The notes beneath the pieces are model-generated. The model saw only the letters and a list, made by a program, of their open reading frames with translations. It searched no databases and was not told the DNA's origin. A program made the translations under genes and the position numbers. Source: Kribbella rubisoli (GTDB taxonomy: Bacteria > Actinomycetota > Actinomycetes > Propionibacteriales > Kribbellaceae). From it: a stretch of DNA of 64,000 nt. How positions within the stretch are numbered: the stretch's first letter is position 1; every line of letters begins with the position of its first letter. The stretch is from assembly GCF_004217145.1 (NCBI RefSeq), contig NZ_SHKR01000013.1, positions 990,344 through 1,054,343 on the forward strand, in the 5' to 3' direction. Positions 50,624 to 59,700 of this stretch are shown here, piece by piece.

Positions 50624-51029
50624 CTAGTACCGGTGTCGTCGCCGTGAGGTCGTTCGGCGTGGCGGCTGGCGGGTTGTTTCAACGCTGACCGGTTGCTGCG
50701 GGTCAGCGGTCGAATAAGCGGTCAGTGGGCTTCCACGTTTGGGGTTCGGGGAGTCCTGCTGGTCGTTTCAGGGGGTAGGGCTCCCCGAAGTGCCCGTGCG
50801 GCCTGCCCGCGGGGCAATCGTGAACCACCCGCGGCACCCCAAACCGGTTTGGGGGCCGGGGCCGGCGGCTGGGACTCGGCCGGTCCCCGGCGAGGATCCC
50901 GCATCGGGAAGAAATCCTCCCCAGTCGATGTCGGGCTCGACCGATGCCGCACGGCCGGCGTGACCAGCGGTCCAGGCCTGGACTTATTGCATGAACTTCA
51001 GACGCACGACACTAGTGCTGGTGTCGTCG
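50624..51029. repeat. Hairpin-rich non-coding block between 18-bp direct repeats
   Basis: CTAGTACCGGTGTCGTCG (50624-50641) and CTAGTGCTGGTGTCGTCG (51012-51029) match at 16 of 18 positions. Between them lie four separate hairpins: TTCGGGGAG with CTCCCCGAA (50745-50789), the perfect palindrome CCCCAAACCGGTTTGGGG (50837-50854), GCCGGGGCCGG with CCGGTCCCCGGC (50855-50891), and GAGGAT with ATCCTC (50892-50919). No gene is visible in 50456-51011. The right repeat is the 3' end of the VC0807-like gene. Confidence 0.5.
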
Positions 51030-51656
51030 TTGATGCCCTGACCTCGCTCCGGCCTGCTCCAATGCGCGCCGGCGGTGGTTGCGGTACCAGAGGGACCACG
51101 CGATCAGGATGCCGAGGGCGGCTACGTGCATGACGGGGGAGATGTTGGCCATGGTGTTGACGGGGAGGGTGTAGACGAGGATCAGGCGGATGATCGCGTC
51201 GGCCAGGAGCACGGTGCCGAAGACCGCGGTCAGGGTGGTGAAGTGCCGTCGGAACGTCGGTTGGTCGCGCCAGCGGTCGTCCCATTCGGCAAGGAGTTCG
51301 GGCTTGGCAGCGTTGGCCTTTCGGGCCAAGGAGTAGACGAGCGGGCGGCCGAGCAAGACCGAGCCCAGTAGGAGCAACCCCGCCGCGCCGGACAACACGG
51401 ACTCTTTGGCGAGCAGGATCCGGGGATCACCGGTGAGCAGCGAGATGACGAGCAGTACGGCGAACGTCCCACCGACGAATGCGGCCAGCCCGTTCAACCG
51501 TCGCTGTACGACGGCGATGACGGCGACCCGCACCAGCGCGGCACCCGCGGCAGCGGCGAGGGCGGGGAGTACGTCGTACCCGAGGATGCGGCCGGCGTAG
51601 TAGACGACGAGCGGTAGACCGATGTCCCACAGCAGACCGGGGAGGAGCTTACGCAT
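51012..51656 (-). CDS. VC0807-like membrane protein
   Basis: 214 aa with five or six membrane segments, at about residues 5-25, 30-50, 58-76, 85-103, 145-168 and 175-195. Stretches LLWDIGLPLVVYYAGRILGY and LNGLAAFVGGTFAVLLVISL resemble the VC0807 family (intracellular septation/unknown). Divergent from a TetR gene across an inverted repeat, so likely under its control. The extreme 3' end forms one of two 18-bp direct repeats. Confidence 0.75.
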   Translation of the reverse strand: MRKLLPGLLWDIGLPLVVYYAGRILGYDVLPALAAAAGAALVRVAVIAVVQRRLNGLAAFVGGTFAVLLVISLLTGDPRILLAKESVLSGAAGLLLLGSVLLGRPLVYSLARKANAAKPELLAEWDDRWRDQPTFRRHFTTLTAVFGTVLLADAIIRLILVYTLPVNTMANISPVMHVAALGILIAWSLWYRNHRRRALEQAGARSGHQRRHQH

Positions 51657-51670
51657 GATGCCGAACCTTT

Positions 51671-51699
51671 CTCTTAAGATACTGCTAGTAGCTTAAGAG
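51671..51699. promoter_or_regulatory. TetR operator candidate
   Basis: CTCTTAAG (51671-51678) and CTTAAGAG (51692-51699) form a perfect 8-bp inverted repeat with a 13-bp spacer, AT-rich against its surroundings, 15 bp from the start of the divergent membrane-protein gene. Confidence 0.65.
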
Positions 51700-51725
51700 G
51701 CTGCAATCACACGGAAGTAGGTCGA

Positions 51726-52328
51726 ATGTCATGGGATACCCTGAGTATCGTGACGACACGGCGACGGGGTGCGGCGCTGGAGGAGGCAATCCTGCAGGCG
51801 GCGGTCGAGGAGCTGACCGAGGTCGGGTACCGCGAGCTGACAATGGACGGCGTCGCCGCGCGCGCCGGGACCGCGAAGAACGTGATCTACCGTCGCTGGC
51901 CGAGTCGGGCCGCGCTGTGCATCGCGGCGTACCGTCATATGCTCCCGACCGGTCCCGACTCAACTCCCGACACCGGCTCGCTCCGCGGGGATGCGCTCGC
52001 ACTGCTCACCCGTGCCAACGACCGCATGTCCTCTCCGGTCGGTCGCATCCTGCGCCAGCTTCTCGCCGACATCCAGTCCGACCCCGAGCGGATGCGCGAA
52101 CTCCGCGACCAGGTCGCCCGCGCCGGCGTCTCGCACTGGCTGACCGTCCTGGCCCGCGCCGCGAGCCGCGGCGAAGTCGGCCAGCAAGCGCTCACGCCAC
52201 GCGTGGCCACCGTCGCCGTCGACCTGCTCCGCAACGAATACGCCCTCAACGGCGCGACCGCAGTCTCCACCGAAGTCCTGACCGAGATCGTCGACCAGGT
52301 CTTCGTCCCGCTCGCCTCACGAGACTGA
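51726..52328 (+). CDS. TetR family transcriptional regulator
   Basis: 200 aa. Helix-turn-helix at about residues 18-66 (ILQAAVEELTEVGYRELTMD, then AGTAKNVIYRRWPSRAALCI), with a TetR_C-type helical domain. ATG 51726 follows GGAAGTAGG; GTG 51750 is a shorter alternative. Probably represses the divergent VC0807-like gene. Overlaps the convergent EVE gene by 12 bp. Confidence 0.9.
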   Translation: MSWDTLSIVTTRRRGAALEEAILQAAVEELTEVGYRELTMDGVAARAGTAKNVIYRRWPSRAALCIAAYRHMLPTGPDSTPDTGSLRGDALALLTRANDRMSSPVGRILRQLLADIQSDPERMRELRDQVARAGVSHWLTVLARAASRGEVGQQALTPRVATVAVDLLRNEYALNGATAVSTEVLTEIVDQVFVPLASRD

Positions 52329-52751
52329 CATGGCCGACCGCAACGCCTCGAAGTCTTCGGGCTCGAGCTGGACGAGGCCGCGCCGGAGTTGGTAGCCCCA
52401 GTTCGGCTGCCGGGTGAGCTCGAGCTCCACCTCGCGTACTGCGGCGCGCTGCACCGGCAGGAACTCGATCCGCCGGCGCCAGGGCTGCACGATGCCGTGG
52501 GAGCCCATGTTCATCGGTTCAGCCTGGTACGGCGCTGCGTCGGCGACCACGCCCAGTGCCGTGAACGCGCGGAGCGGCTGCTTCTCGCCGTACCGCTCGG
52601 TCGGCGAGTAGATCACGAACCCGTCGCCCTCACGCAGGCGCGCGACGCCGTACCGCTTGCCGTGGTTGAGCTGGATGAAACCGCCCTCGACCGCCCGCTG
52701 GGTATGGTCCGCGGAGACCACACCCAGCCAGGCGCGCTGCAAATCCGTCAT
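52317..52751 (-). CDS. EVE domain-containing protein
   Basis: 144 aa, a single EVE (PUA-like) domain: WLGVVSADHTQRAVEGGFIQ at the start, RLREGDGFVIYSP, and ALGVVADAAPYQ. EVE domains bind modified bases in DNA or RNA; this stand-alone form is of unknown role. No restriction genes are adjacent. Confidence 0.82.
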   Translation of the reverse strand: MTDLQRAWLGVVSADHTQRAVEGGFIQLNHGKRYGVARLREGDGFVIYSPTERYGEKQPLRAFTALGVVADAAPYQAEPMNMGSHGIVQPWRRRIEFLPVQRAAVREVELELTRQPNWGYQLRRGLVQLEPEDFEALRSAMSVS

Positions 52752-52754
52752 ACC

Positions 52755-54257
52755 TCACTGTCCGCCGGAATATACGACATCTTTCGTCATGATTTTCCGG
52801 CTGAGTCTGGCGATCAGCGGCCAGGCGATCATCAACAGGATCGCCACGTAGATGACGTACGCGACCGGTCCGCCGATCAGCCCGGAGACATCGCCGTTGG
52901 ACAACTGCAGTGCCATCCGCGCCTGCCGTTCGGCGATCGGGCCGAGGATCACGCCGATGATCAGCGGCAGCACCGGCAGACCGAACCGGCGCATCCCGAA
53001 ACCGAGCAGCCCGAGCAGCAGAAGCAGCAACAGGTCGAGCGGCTGCGCGTTCACGGCGTACGCACCCATCGAGGCGAAGAAGATGATCCCGGCGTACAGA
53101 TACGGCCGCGGGATCTGCAGGAGCTTCGCCCAGGCCGGCGCCAGCGGCAGGTTGAGGAGCAGCAGCATCAGGTTGCCGATGAACAGGCTGGCGATCAGTG
53201 CCCACACCAGCCTCGGCTCGCGCTGGAACAGCAGCGGCCCGGGCTGGATGCCGTACGACGTGAACGCGGCCAGCATCACCGCTGCGGTCGCATTCGTCGG
53301 CAGACCGAGCGCGAGCATCGGTACGAGCGTCCCGGCTGCCGACGCGTTGTTCGCGGCTTCCGGCCCGGCCACGCCCTCGATCGCGCCGTGCCCGAACTCC
53401 TCCGGGTGCTTGGACAGCTTCTTCTCGGTCGCATACGACAGGAACGTCGGGATCTCGGCGCCGCCCGCCGGCAACGCACCGATCGGGAACCCGTACGCCG
53501 TACCGCGCAGCCACGGCTTCCACGAACGACGCCAGTCCGACTTGCCCATCCACGGACGGCCGACCGGAATCACCGTGCCCGGGTTCCGCCGCAGATGGGC
53601 CGCGACCCAGAGCGCCTCGCCGACCGCGAAGATGCCAACGGCAACCACTACGACATCGATGCCATCGGCAAGCTGCGGTACGCCGAACGTGAGTCGCTGC
53701 TGGCCGGTCACCTTGTCGATCCCGACCAGCCCGATCACCAGCCCGAGCAGTAGCGCCGCGAACCCACGGATCCGGGACGATCCGAGCACCGAGGTCGCAC
53801 CGGCGAACGCGAGCAGCATGATTGCCAGGTAGTCCGGTGCACCCAGACTGATCGCGAACTTCACCACCTGCGGCGCAACCAGCACGAGCAGCAGCGTCCC
53901 GATCGTGCCGGCCACGAACGACCCGATCGCCGCGGTCGCCAACGCCTGCGCGGCCCGTCCGGCGCGCGCCATCTTGTTGCCTTCGATCGCCGTCACCACC
54001 GATGACGACTCACCTGGCGTGTTCAAGAGGATCGACGTGGTCGAGCCGCCGTACATCCCGCCGTAGAAGATGCCGGCGAACATGATGAATGCCTGCACCG
54101 GCTCGAGCCCGTAGGTGATCGGCAGCAGCAGCGCCACCGTCATCGCCGGCCCGATCCCGGGCAGTACGCCGACCGCCGTACCGACGGTGACGCCGAGCAA
54201 CGCAAGAAGCAGATTGATCGGTGTCAGGACATCTGCAAATCCCTGAAGGAGGTCCAT
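52755..54257 (-). CDS. tctA: Tripartite tricarboxylate transporter large membrane subunit
   Basis: 500 aa, about 11-12 membrane segments. TctA signatures GVLPGIGPAMTVALLLPITY and YGGMYGGSTTSILLNTPGES, repeated in degenerate form in the second half (GALPAGGAEIPTFLSYATEK). It is the permease of the secondary, ion-driven uptake system for tricarboxylates or related acids. ATG 54257 overlaps the tctB stop by 1 nt; GTG 54260 is an alternative. Confidence 0.93.
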   Translation of the reverse strand: MDLLQGFADVLTPINLLLALLGVTVGTAVGVLPGIGPAMTVALLLPITYGLEPVQAFIMFAGIFYGGMYGGSTTSILLNTPGESSSVVTAIEGNKMARAGRAAQALATAAIGSFVAGTIGTLLLVLVAPQVVKFAISLGAPDYLAIMLLAFAGATSVLGSSRIRGFAALLLGLVIGLVGIDKVTGQQRLTFGVPQLADGIDVVVVAVGIFAVGEALWVAAHLRRNPGTVIPVGRPWMGKSDWRRSWKPWLRGTAYGFPIGALPAGGAEIPTFLSYATEKKLSKHPEEFGHGAIEGVAGPEAANNASAAGTLVPMLALGLPTNATAAVMLAAFTSYGIQPGPLLFQREPRLVWALIASLFIGNLMLLLLNLPLAPAWAKLLQIPRPYLYAGIIFFASMGAYAVNAQPLDLLLLLLLGLLGFGMRRFGLPVLPLIIGVILGPIAERQARMALQLSNGDVSGLIGGPVAYVIYVAILLMIAWPLIARLSRKIMTKDVVYSGGQ

Positions 54258-54760
54258 CACAAGATCCCTTGCAGTACGCCGGCCGGCAGGTTGACGCCCA
54301 GCCCGATCGCGAACGCGTAGAACGTGATCAGCGCCAGCGCGACTGCGATGAACACGTTGCGGATGTGGTGCCGGCTGCCGAGCGCGAACGCCGATCCCCA
54401 GAACAGCAGGGTCCCGCTGATCACCCAGCCCAGCGGCTCGATCAGCGCCAGGTTGACCACGAACGCGGCGATCAGCGTGAGCACGGTGCGCCAGTCGACG
54501 GAGGACGTCACGTCGACGTCCTCGCCTTCCTCGGCCTCACCGGTCCCGCCCCGCGCGACGTCCACGGCGTACAGGACGGCGACGACGAGCAGCAGGATGC
54601 CGAGGACGATCGGTACCGGCTTCGGGCCGATCGGATCGTTGCTGTTGGCAATGTGCTGGAGCCGGGCGGCGTCGACGATCACCAGGACGCCGACCACCGC
54701 CAGGAACCCGCACACTCCGTACTGCGCACGATCCGGCCGCCGGGTAGCGGCCTCGGTCAT
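54257..54760 (-). CDS. tctB: Tripartite tricarboxylate transporter small membrane subunit
   Basis: 167 aa, four predicted membrane segments separated after the second by a short acidic cytoplasmic loop (GTGEAEEGEDVDV). Usual length and position for TctB between tctC and tctA. Overlaps tctC by 4 nt. Confidence 0.88.
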   Translation of the reverse strand: MTEAATRRPDRAQYGVCGFLAVVGVLVIVDAARLQHIANSNDPIGPKPVPIVLGILLLVVAVLYAVDVARGGTGEAEEGEDVDVTSSVDWRTVLTLIAAFVVNLALIEPLGWVISGTLLFWGSAFALGSRHHIRNVFIAVALALITFYAFAIGLGVNLPAGVLQGIL

Positions 54761-55755
54761 GCTGCCAGGCCCAGCTTCGTGAGGATGTCGGCGACGGCCT
54801 TGTCCTGGTCGGTGAGGAACTTGCCGAACTCGTCACCGGTCACGAACGCATCGGTCCAGCCGTGCTTGTCCAGCTCGGACTTCCATTCCGCGGAGTCGTG
54901 CATCTTCGTCAGCGCGTCGATCCAGACCTTCTTGTCCGCGTCGCTGATCCCCGGCGGCGCGACGATGCCACGCCAGTTCGTGAACACCAGGTCGATGCCT
55001 GAGCCCTTCAGCGTCGGCACGTCCTTCAGCGCCTCGATCGGCTGCTCACTCGTCACCGCGAGTACGCGCACCTGACCGCTCTGGACCTGGTCGAGGAACT
55101 CACCGAATCCACTGGCCCCGAACGCGATCTTGCTTCCCAGCAACGCGGGCAGCAGCTCGCCGCCACCGTCGTACGAGACGAAGTTGACGTCTTTCGGCTC
55201 GATGCCGACGGCTTGCGCGAGCTGCATCGGCAGCAGGTGGTCCGGCCCGCCCGGCGACGAGCCACCGCCGACCGCCATCCCCTTCGGGTTCGCCTTCCAC
55301 GCGGTCACCAGGTCGCCGATCGTCTTGTACGGCGAGTTCTTCGGTACGACGATCGCGCCGGCCTCTTCGATCATCTTGGCGATCGGGGTCGTCTGGGTGA
55401 GCGTCGCCTTCGACTTCGAGGTGTACGTCGCGCCGACCACGCCGAGGCCCATCTGCATGGCGAGCTTGCCGTTGCCCTTCTCGTTCACGACCCGCTGCAG
55501 GCCGACCGTGCCGCCGGCGCCCGGCAGGTTGAACACCTGTACGCCGGTCGCGATCTTCGCGTCCTCCATCACCTTCGCCGCGACCCGGGCGGTGGTGTCG
55601 TACCCGCCTCCGGCCGCGTTCGGCACCATCAGCCGCAGCCCGGTCGCGGGCTTGCCGCTGTCGGCGTTCGTGTCGGATTTGTCCGCGGTCGCGCCGCAGG
55701 CGGTCGCGCTGACCAGCGCGAGCACTGCTGTGGTGACCCAGAGCATCGGCCTCAT
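54757..55755 (-). CDS. tctC: Tricarboxylate-binding lipoprotein (Bug family)
   Basis: 332 aa. Lipobox SATAC with Cys20 in the leader, then the Bug/TctC fold with LRLMVPNAAGGGYDTTARV and QVFNLPGAGGTVGLQRV, the ligand-cleft motifs of the family. First gene of the leftward tctCBA operon; AAGGA lies 7 nt before the ATG. Divergent from its likely two-component regulator across 180 bp. Ligand is a carboxylate such as citrate (inference). Confidence 0.92.
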   Translation of the reverse strand: MRPMLWVTTAVLALVSATACGATADKSDTNADSGKPATGLRLMVPNAAGGGYDTTARVAAKVMEDAKIATGVQVFNLPGAGGTVGLQRVVNEKGNGKLAMQMGLGVVGATYTSKSKATLTQTTPIAKMIEEAGAIVVPKNSPYKTIGDLVTAWKANPKGMAVGGGSSPGGPDHLLPMQLAQAVGIEPKDVNFVSYDGGGELLPALLGSKIAFGASGFGEFLDQVQSGQVRVLAVTSEQPIEALKDVPTLKGSGIDLVFTNWRGIVAPPGISDADKKVWIDALTKMHDSAEWKSELDKHGWTDAFVTGDEFGKFLTDQDKAVADILTKLGLAA

Positions 55756-55935
55756 GGCGGTGTCCTTTTCGATGGGGATCAGGTGGCGACGATCGTGGAC
55801 CTCCAGCGGGTACGGCGTCTGCGTTGTGGCCGCAGCGGTGGTTGAGTTCATTGTGGTCACAGGCGGAATCTGGGTGAAGTGTGGCACTCCGGCTCCGCAG
55901 CGGTGATCATGCGGCAGGACCTATGGGAGGTGAAG

Positions 55936-57588
55936 ATGGCCGTCAGGCTCGGGAAACGTCCGACTTTGGCCGGGCAGCTGCTGGTGCTGCAGCTCGCGAT
56001 CGTCGTGGTCGTGCTCGTCGCCGTCGCCGCGGTCTCGCTCGCCCAGTCCGCCGCCACGTTCAACCGGGTCGAGGGGCGTCGGGTGACCGCGCTGGCCGAG
56101 CAGCTCTCCGGGAGCCAAACGCTCCGGTTCGGTATCCGCCACCCCGCGCCGGCGGAGGTCCTCGCACCGTTGCTCCAGACAACGTTGACGCAGTCGGGCG
56201 TCACCTCGATCACGGTCGCCGACGCCCAGGGCCGGATCATCGCGGCCACGAACCCCACCACGATCGGCAGCTCGTTGGCCCTCGGTGATCCCTGGGTTGC
56301 GCAAGGCCGTGGGTGGTCCGGCGAGTTGCGCCTCGGAGACGGGAAGGAACTGGTCTCGCAGGTCCCTGTGCTCAGCCAGGGCACGGATTCGAGCGGTCGT
56401 CCGGACGGGACGCTCGGCGATCACATCGGCACCGTGATGGTCGGCGAGCAGGCTCCGACGATCTGGCAGCGGTTGCGCGGCGCATCGTCGTACCTGGCGA
56501 TCTATCTCGGGATTGCCTGTGTGCTCGGGCTGCTCGGGTCGTGGTTGCTGGCCCGCCGGATCAAGCGGCAGACGCTCGGCCTCGAGCCGCGCGAGATCGC
56601 CGGTCTCGCCGAGCACCGGGAGGCGATGCTGTACGGGCTGGCCGAGGGAGTCGTTGCCTTGGACCCCCATTTGCGCGTGACGCTGGTGAACGACGTCGGC
56701 CGCCGGCTGCTCGACCTACCTTCGAGCGCGGTCGGCCGCAGCCTGGACGATCTCGGGATCGAGGGCCGGCTCCGCGAAGTGCTCGCCGGCGAGGACGAGG
56801 CGCGCGACGCGGTCGTCGTACGGCGTGGGCGCGTGCTCGTGATGAACCGGATGGAGGTCACGAAGGACGGGCGGTCGCTCGGGTCGGTGACGACGCTGCG
56901 CGACCGGACCGAGCTGGCGCAGCTGGAGCGGGAGCTGGGATCGTTCCGTTCGTCCGCCGAGTTGCTCCGGGCGCAGACGCACGAGTTCGCGAACCAGCTG
57001 CACACGATCTCGGGGCTGATCCAGATCGGGGAGTACGACGAGGTCGTCACGTACGTCGGCGCGCTCAACCGGTACCGTGAATCGCTCGACCTGACCGTGA
57101 CCCGACGGGTCCACGACACTGCGGTCGCCGCCCTGCTGATGGCGAAGTCCTCGCTCGCGGCCGAACGCCGCGTCGAGCTTCGCGTGTCCGAACGGACGAC
57201 GCTGCTCCGGCTCGACCCCGCGCTGTCCGCCGACGTGGCGACCGTGGTCGGCAATCTCGTCGACAACGCGATCGACGCGGCGGCCCAGTCCGGTACGCCG
57301 CTGTCGCCCGCGTGGGTCGAGGTCGAACTGCGGCAGGACGCAACCAGCGTGGAGATCGTGGTCCGCGACTCCGGTCCGGGGGTGGCGCCCGAGTTGGCGC
57401 AGGAGGTGTTCGCGCACGGCTTCACCACCAAGGCCGCGGCCGAGGGCGAACGCGGGATCGGCCTCGCGATGACCCGGCTGATCTGCCGCCGGCGCGGCGG
57501 CGAGGTCGCGGTCACCAACAACTCCGACGGCGGCGCGGCGTTCGTCGCCCGCATGTCTGCCCAGCGCACGCCCGAGGGAGCCCGATGA
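55936..57588 (+). CDS. CitA/DcuS-type sensor histidine kinase
   Basis: 550 aa. Membrane segment at about 17-40, an extracytoplasmic PDC/PAS sensor (about 45-185), a second membrane segment (YLAIYLGIACVLGLLGSWLL), a cytoplasmic PAS (about 230-330), an H-box with the phospho-acceptor in QTHEFANQLHTISGLIQ, and an HATPase domain (NLVDNAIDAA, DSGPGV, ERGIGLAMTRL). Senses carboxylates outside. ATG 55936 has GGGAGG 5 nt upstream; overlaps the response regulator by 4 nt. Confidence 0.93.
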   Translation: MAVRLGKRPTLAGQLLVLQLAIVVVVLVAVAAVSLAQSAATFNRVEGRRVTALAEQLSGSQTLRFGIRHPAPAEVLAPLLQTTLTQSGVTSITVADAQGRIIAATNPTTIGSSLALGDPWVAQGRGWSGELRLGDGKELVSQVPVLSQGTDSSGRPDGTLGDHIGTVMVGEQAPTIWQRLRGASSYLAIYLGIACVLGLLGSWLLARRIKRQTLGLEPREIAGLAEHREAMLYGLAEGVVALDPHLRVTLVNDVGRRLLDLPSSAVGRSLDDLGIEGRLREVLAGEDEARDAVVVRRGRVLVMNRMEVTKDGRSLGSVTTLRDRTELAQLERELGSFRSSAELLRAQTHEFANQLHTISGLIQIGEYDEVVTYVGALNRYRESLDLTVTRRVHDTAVAALLMAKSSLAAERRVELRVSERTTLLRLDPALSADVATVVGNLVDNAIDAAAQSGTPLSPAWVEVELRQDATSVEIVVRDSGPGVAPELAQEVFAHGFTTKAAAEGERGIGLAMTRLICRRRGGEVAVTNNSDGGAAFVARMSAQRTPEGAR

Positions 57589-58250
57589 TCACGGTCCTCG
57601 TCGTCGACGACGATTTCATGGTCGCCCGCATCCACCGCGGGTTCGTGGATCGCGTGGACGGCTTCGAAGTCGTCGGTACGGCGAACTCCGGCGACCAGGC
57701 CGTCGCGGCGCTGACCGAGCTCCGCCCTGATCTGGTGCTGCTCGATCTCTACCTCCCCGACGTGTTCGGCATCGAGCTGATCGGCCGCATGCGCGCCGTA
57801 CAACCGGATGTCGACATCCTCGTCATCACGGCGGCCCGCGAGGCCGACGCGGTGCGTGGCGCCGTACGCCAAGGGGTTGTCAACTACCTGCTGAAACCCT
57901 TCGGTTTCGAGGATCTGCGGGTTCGCCTACAGGAGTACGCCCGCCGCCGCGCGAGCGTCCCCGACGAGGTCACCTCCCAGGCCGACGTCGACCGGGTCCT
58001 CGCGCCCGCCCGCCCAACCGTCAACCGCCTGCCCAAGGGCCTCAGCCAGGAAACCACCGACCTGGTCACCGCCGCCCTCCGCACCACCCCCGACAACCTC
58101 TCGGCCGCCGAATGCGCCGAAAAAGTAGGCATCTCCCGCGTCAGCGCCCGCCGCTACCTAGAGTTCCTCTGCACCCAAGGCCAAGCCCAAGTAACCCTCC
58201 GCTACGGCACCACCGGCCGCCCCGAACGCCGCTACCACTGGAGAAGCTAG
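57585..58250 (+). CDS. CitB/DcuR-type response regulator
   Basis: 221 aa. Receiver domain at 1-120 with Asp8-10, phosphorylated Asp54 (LLDLYLP) and Lys in LLKPFGF; C-terminal helix-turn-helix (AAECAEKVGISRVSARRYLE). Pairs with the overlapping kinase and very likely activates the divergent tctCBA operon when carboxylate is present. Confidence 0.92.
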   Translation: MITVLVVDDDFMVARIHRGFVDRVDGFEVVGTANSGDQAVAALTELRPDLVLLDLYLPDVFGIELIGRMRAVQPDVDILVITAAREADAVRGAVRQGVVNYLLKPFGFEDLRVRLQEYARRRASVPDEVTSQADVDRVLAPARPTVNRLPKGLSQETTDLVTAALRTTPDNLSAAECAEKVGISRVSARRYLEFLCTQGQAQVTLRYGTTGRPERRYHWRS

Positions 58251-58251
58251 A

Positions 58252-58427
58252 AGTACTGCGTCTGCCCCCCCGCGGTCTACGCAGCTGCTTTCTTCGTCGC
58301 TCCGCTCCTCAGCGCACCTGCTACGCCCGACTACCCACCCACCCCCGGCTCATCGCCGGTGCATCCTTTCCGGCTATCGCCGGGAGGTGCGGGCTGCCGC
58401 CCGCGGGTCGCTCGCTGCGCTCGCAGT
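58252..58427 (+). repeat. Left arm of a 176-bp inverted repeat pair
   Basis: This arm is repeated in reverse complement at 58957-59131 with about 95% identity. Shared marks include AGTACTGCGTCTGCCCCC at the outer tip, TACGCAGCTGCTTTCTTCGT, and CGGGTCGCTCGCTGCGCTCG at the inner tip. It begins 2 bp after the response-regulator stop codon. Confidence 0.8.
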
Positions 58428-58956
58428 GAATGCCAGCCGCCGTCGTCCGGGGACACCGACCGGCGGGAAGACCAGACGTCTCTCCGCACGTCCGTGCCCT
58501 CGCCCCGACTTACTGCTCGACCAGCAGCTCGTGAATGGTTGTCACGCCGACTCGCAGCGGACGCGTCCACCATCCGTCCGCATTAACGGTGTCCAATGTG
58601 TGCCTGCTGATCCGGCGGCGGCTTTGCTGGCCAGAACGGCACCCACGTCGACCGAGTCAACGCGTCGGCCTCCCCGACAGAGGCGGTCGAGTAGGACCCC
58701 CACCGGTGCTCGTGGGTGACAACGTCTACAAGCGACACGAGTCTGGCGCCGGCGACAAGCACATCCACTCTTTGCCGACACCTCGCCTGACAGTCAATAC
58801 CCGACCACCCCTGGCGTCTCCCGTCGGCCTGATGGTCGTTCATGGGTTGCTGACGGCGGGAACACCGGTCAGGGCAGCGTGACCAGCAGGACGCGGCGGG
58901 TCGCCGCCTGTGCTTTCGGCCGGGGCTTTGTCGTGGTGACGGTCGCGCGGGTTCTA
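58428..58956. other. 529-bp interior of the inverted-repeat block; no gene recognised
   Basis: Short ORFs exist in several frames but none has a recognisable domain, a Shine-Dalgarno or a convincing length (all below 120 codons). A remnant of a larger element, or an unrelated insert, is possible. Confidence 0.4.
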
Positions 58957-59131
58957 ACTGCGAGCGCAGCGAGCGACCCGCGGGCGGCAGCCCGCAACTC
59001 CCGGCGCTAGCCGGAAAGGATGCACCGGCGATGAGCCGGGGGGTGGGTGGGTAGTCGGGCGTGGCAGGTGCGCTGAGGAGCGGAGCGACGAAGAAAGCAG
59101 CTGCGTAGCACGCGGGGGCAGACGCAGTACT
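58957..59131 (-). repeat. Right arm of the 176-bp inverted repeat pair
   Basis: Reverse complement of 58252-58427 with about 95% identity (single-base changes and two one- or two-base indels in C-runs). Ends 14 bp before the stop of the DinB-like gene (59146). Confidence 0.8.
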
Positions 59132-59145
59132 CCTGACTGCAGTTG

Positions 59146-59700
59146 TCAGGGCTTGACGGCTTGGGCGGCCTGTTCGATCTTCGCGTGGTGGGCTTGCCAG
59201 TCGACTTCTGGGGAGCCGGTGGGGGCGCCTAGTTGTTCGCGGAGGATGTCGGCGTGGCCTGTGTGGCGGTTGGTTTCGGCTACTACGTGGACCAGGATGT
59301 TGAGCAGTTTGACGTTGGGGCGCGGCCACCACGGGACGAATCCGGGGGCGTCGATCGGGAGGGCGTCGATGGTGGTGTCGGCGTACTCGCAGGCGCGTTG
59401 GTACGCCGCGATCACGTCGGCGCGGGACTCGTGTTCGCGGACCCACATGTGGTCGTGGTTCGCGTAGCCGGGGTCGTCGAAGGTCGGGATCGGCTCGGGG
59501 TACGGGCGGTCGAAGATCTCCCCGAAGTACCGGGCCTCGGTCAATGAGAGGTGCTTGACCAGGCCGAGGAGGTTGGTCCCGGTCCGCGTGAGTGGGCGGC
59601 GTACGTCGTACTCCGGCAGCCCGTCAAGCGTCGACAGGAGCGACTCCCGCACCCACCGCAACTCGTCGTGCAGGTAGGCCTTGGCGAACTCGTCGATCAT
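59146..59700 (-). CDS. DinB family (DUF664-like) protein
   Basis: 184 aa four-helix-bundle. Metal-site histidines are visible in LVKHLSLTEARYFGE and ETNRHTGHADILREQLG. DinB-like proteins are thiol- or metal-dependent transferases, or act on mycothiol/bacillithiol conjugates; the function of this one is unknown. ATG 59700 overlaps the stop of the carbonic-anhydrase-like gene (ATGA). Confidence 0.88.
   Translation of the reverse strand: MIDEFAKAYLHDELRWVRESLLSTLDGLPEYDVRRPLTRTGTNLLGLVKHLSLTEARYFGEIFDRPYPEPIPTFDDPGYANHDHMWVREHESRADVIAAYQRACEYADTTIDALPIDAPGFVPWWPRPNVKLLNILVHVVAETNRHTGHADILREQLGAPTGSPEVDWQAHHAKIEQAAQAVKP

Noticed and set aside
58428..58956. Gene or transposase inside the large inverted repeat
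   Set aside because: All frames are short and lack DDE or recombinase motifs.
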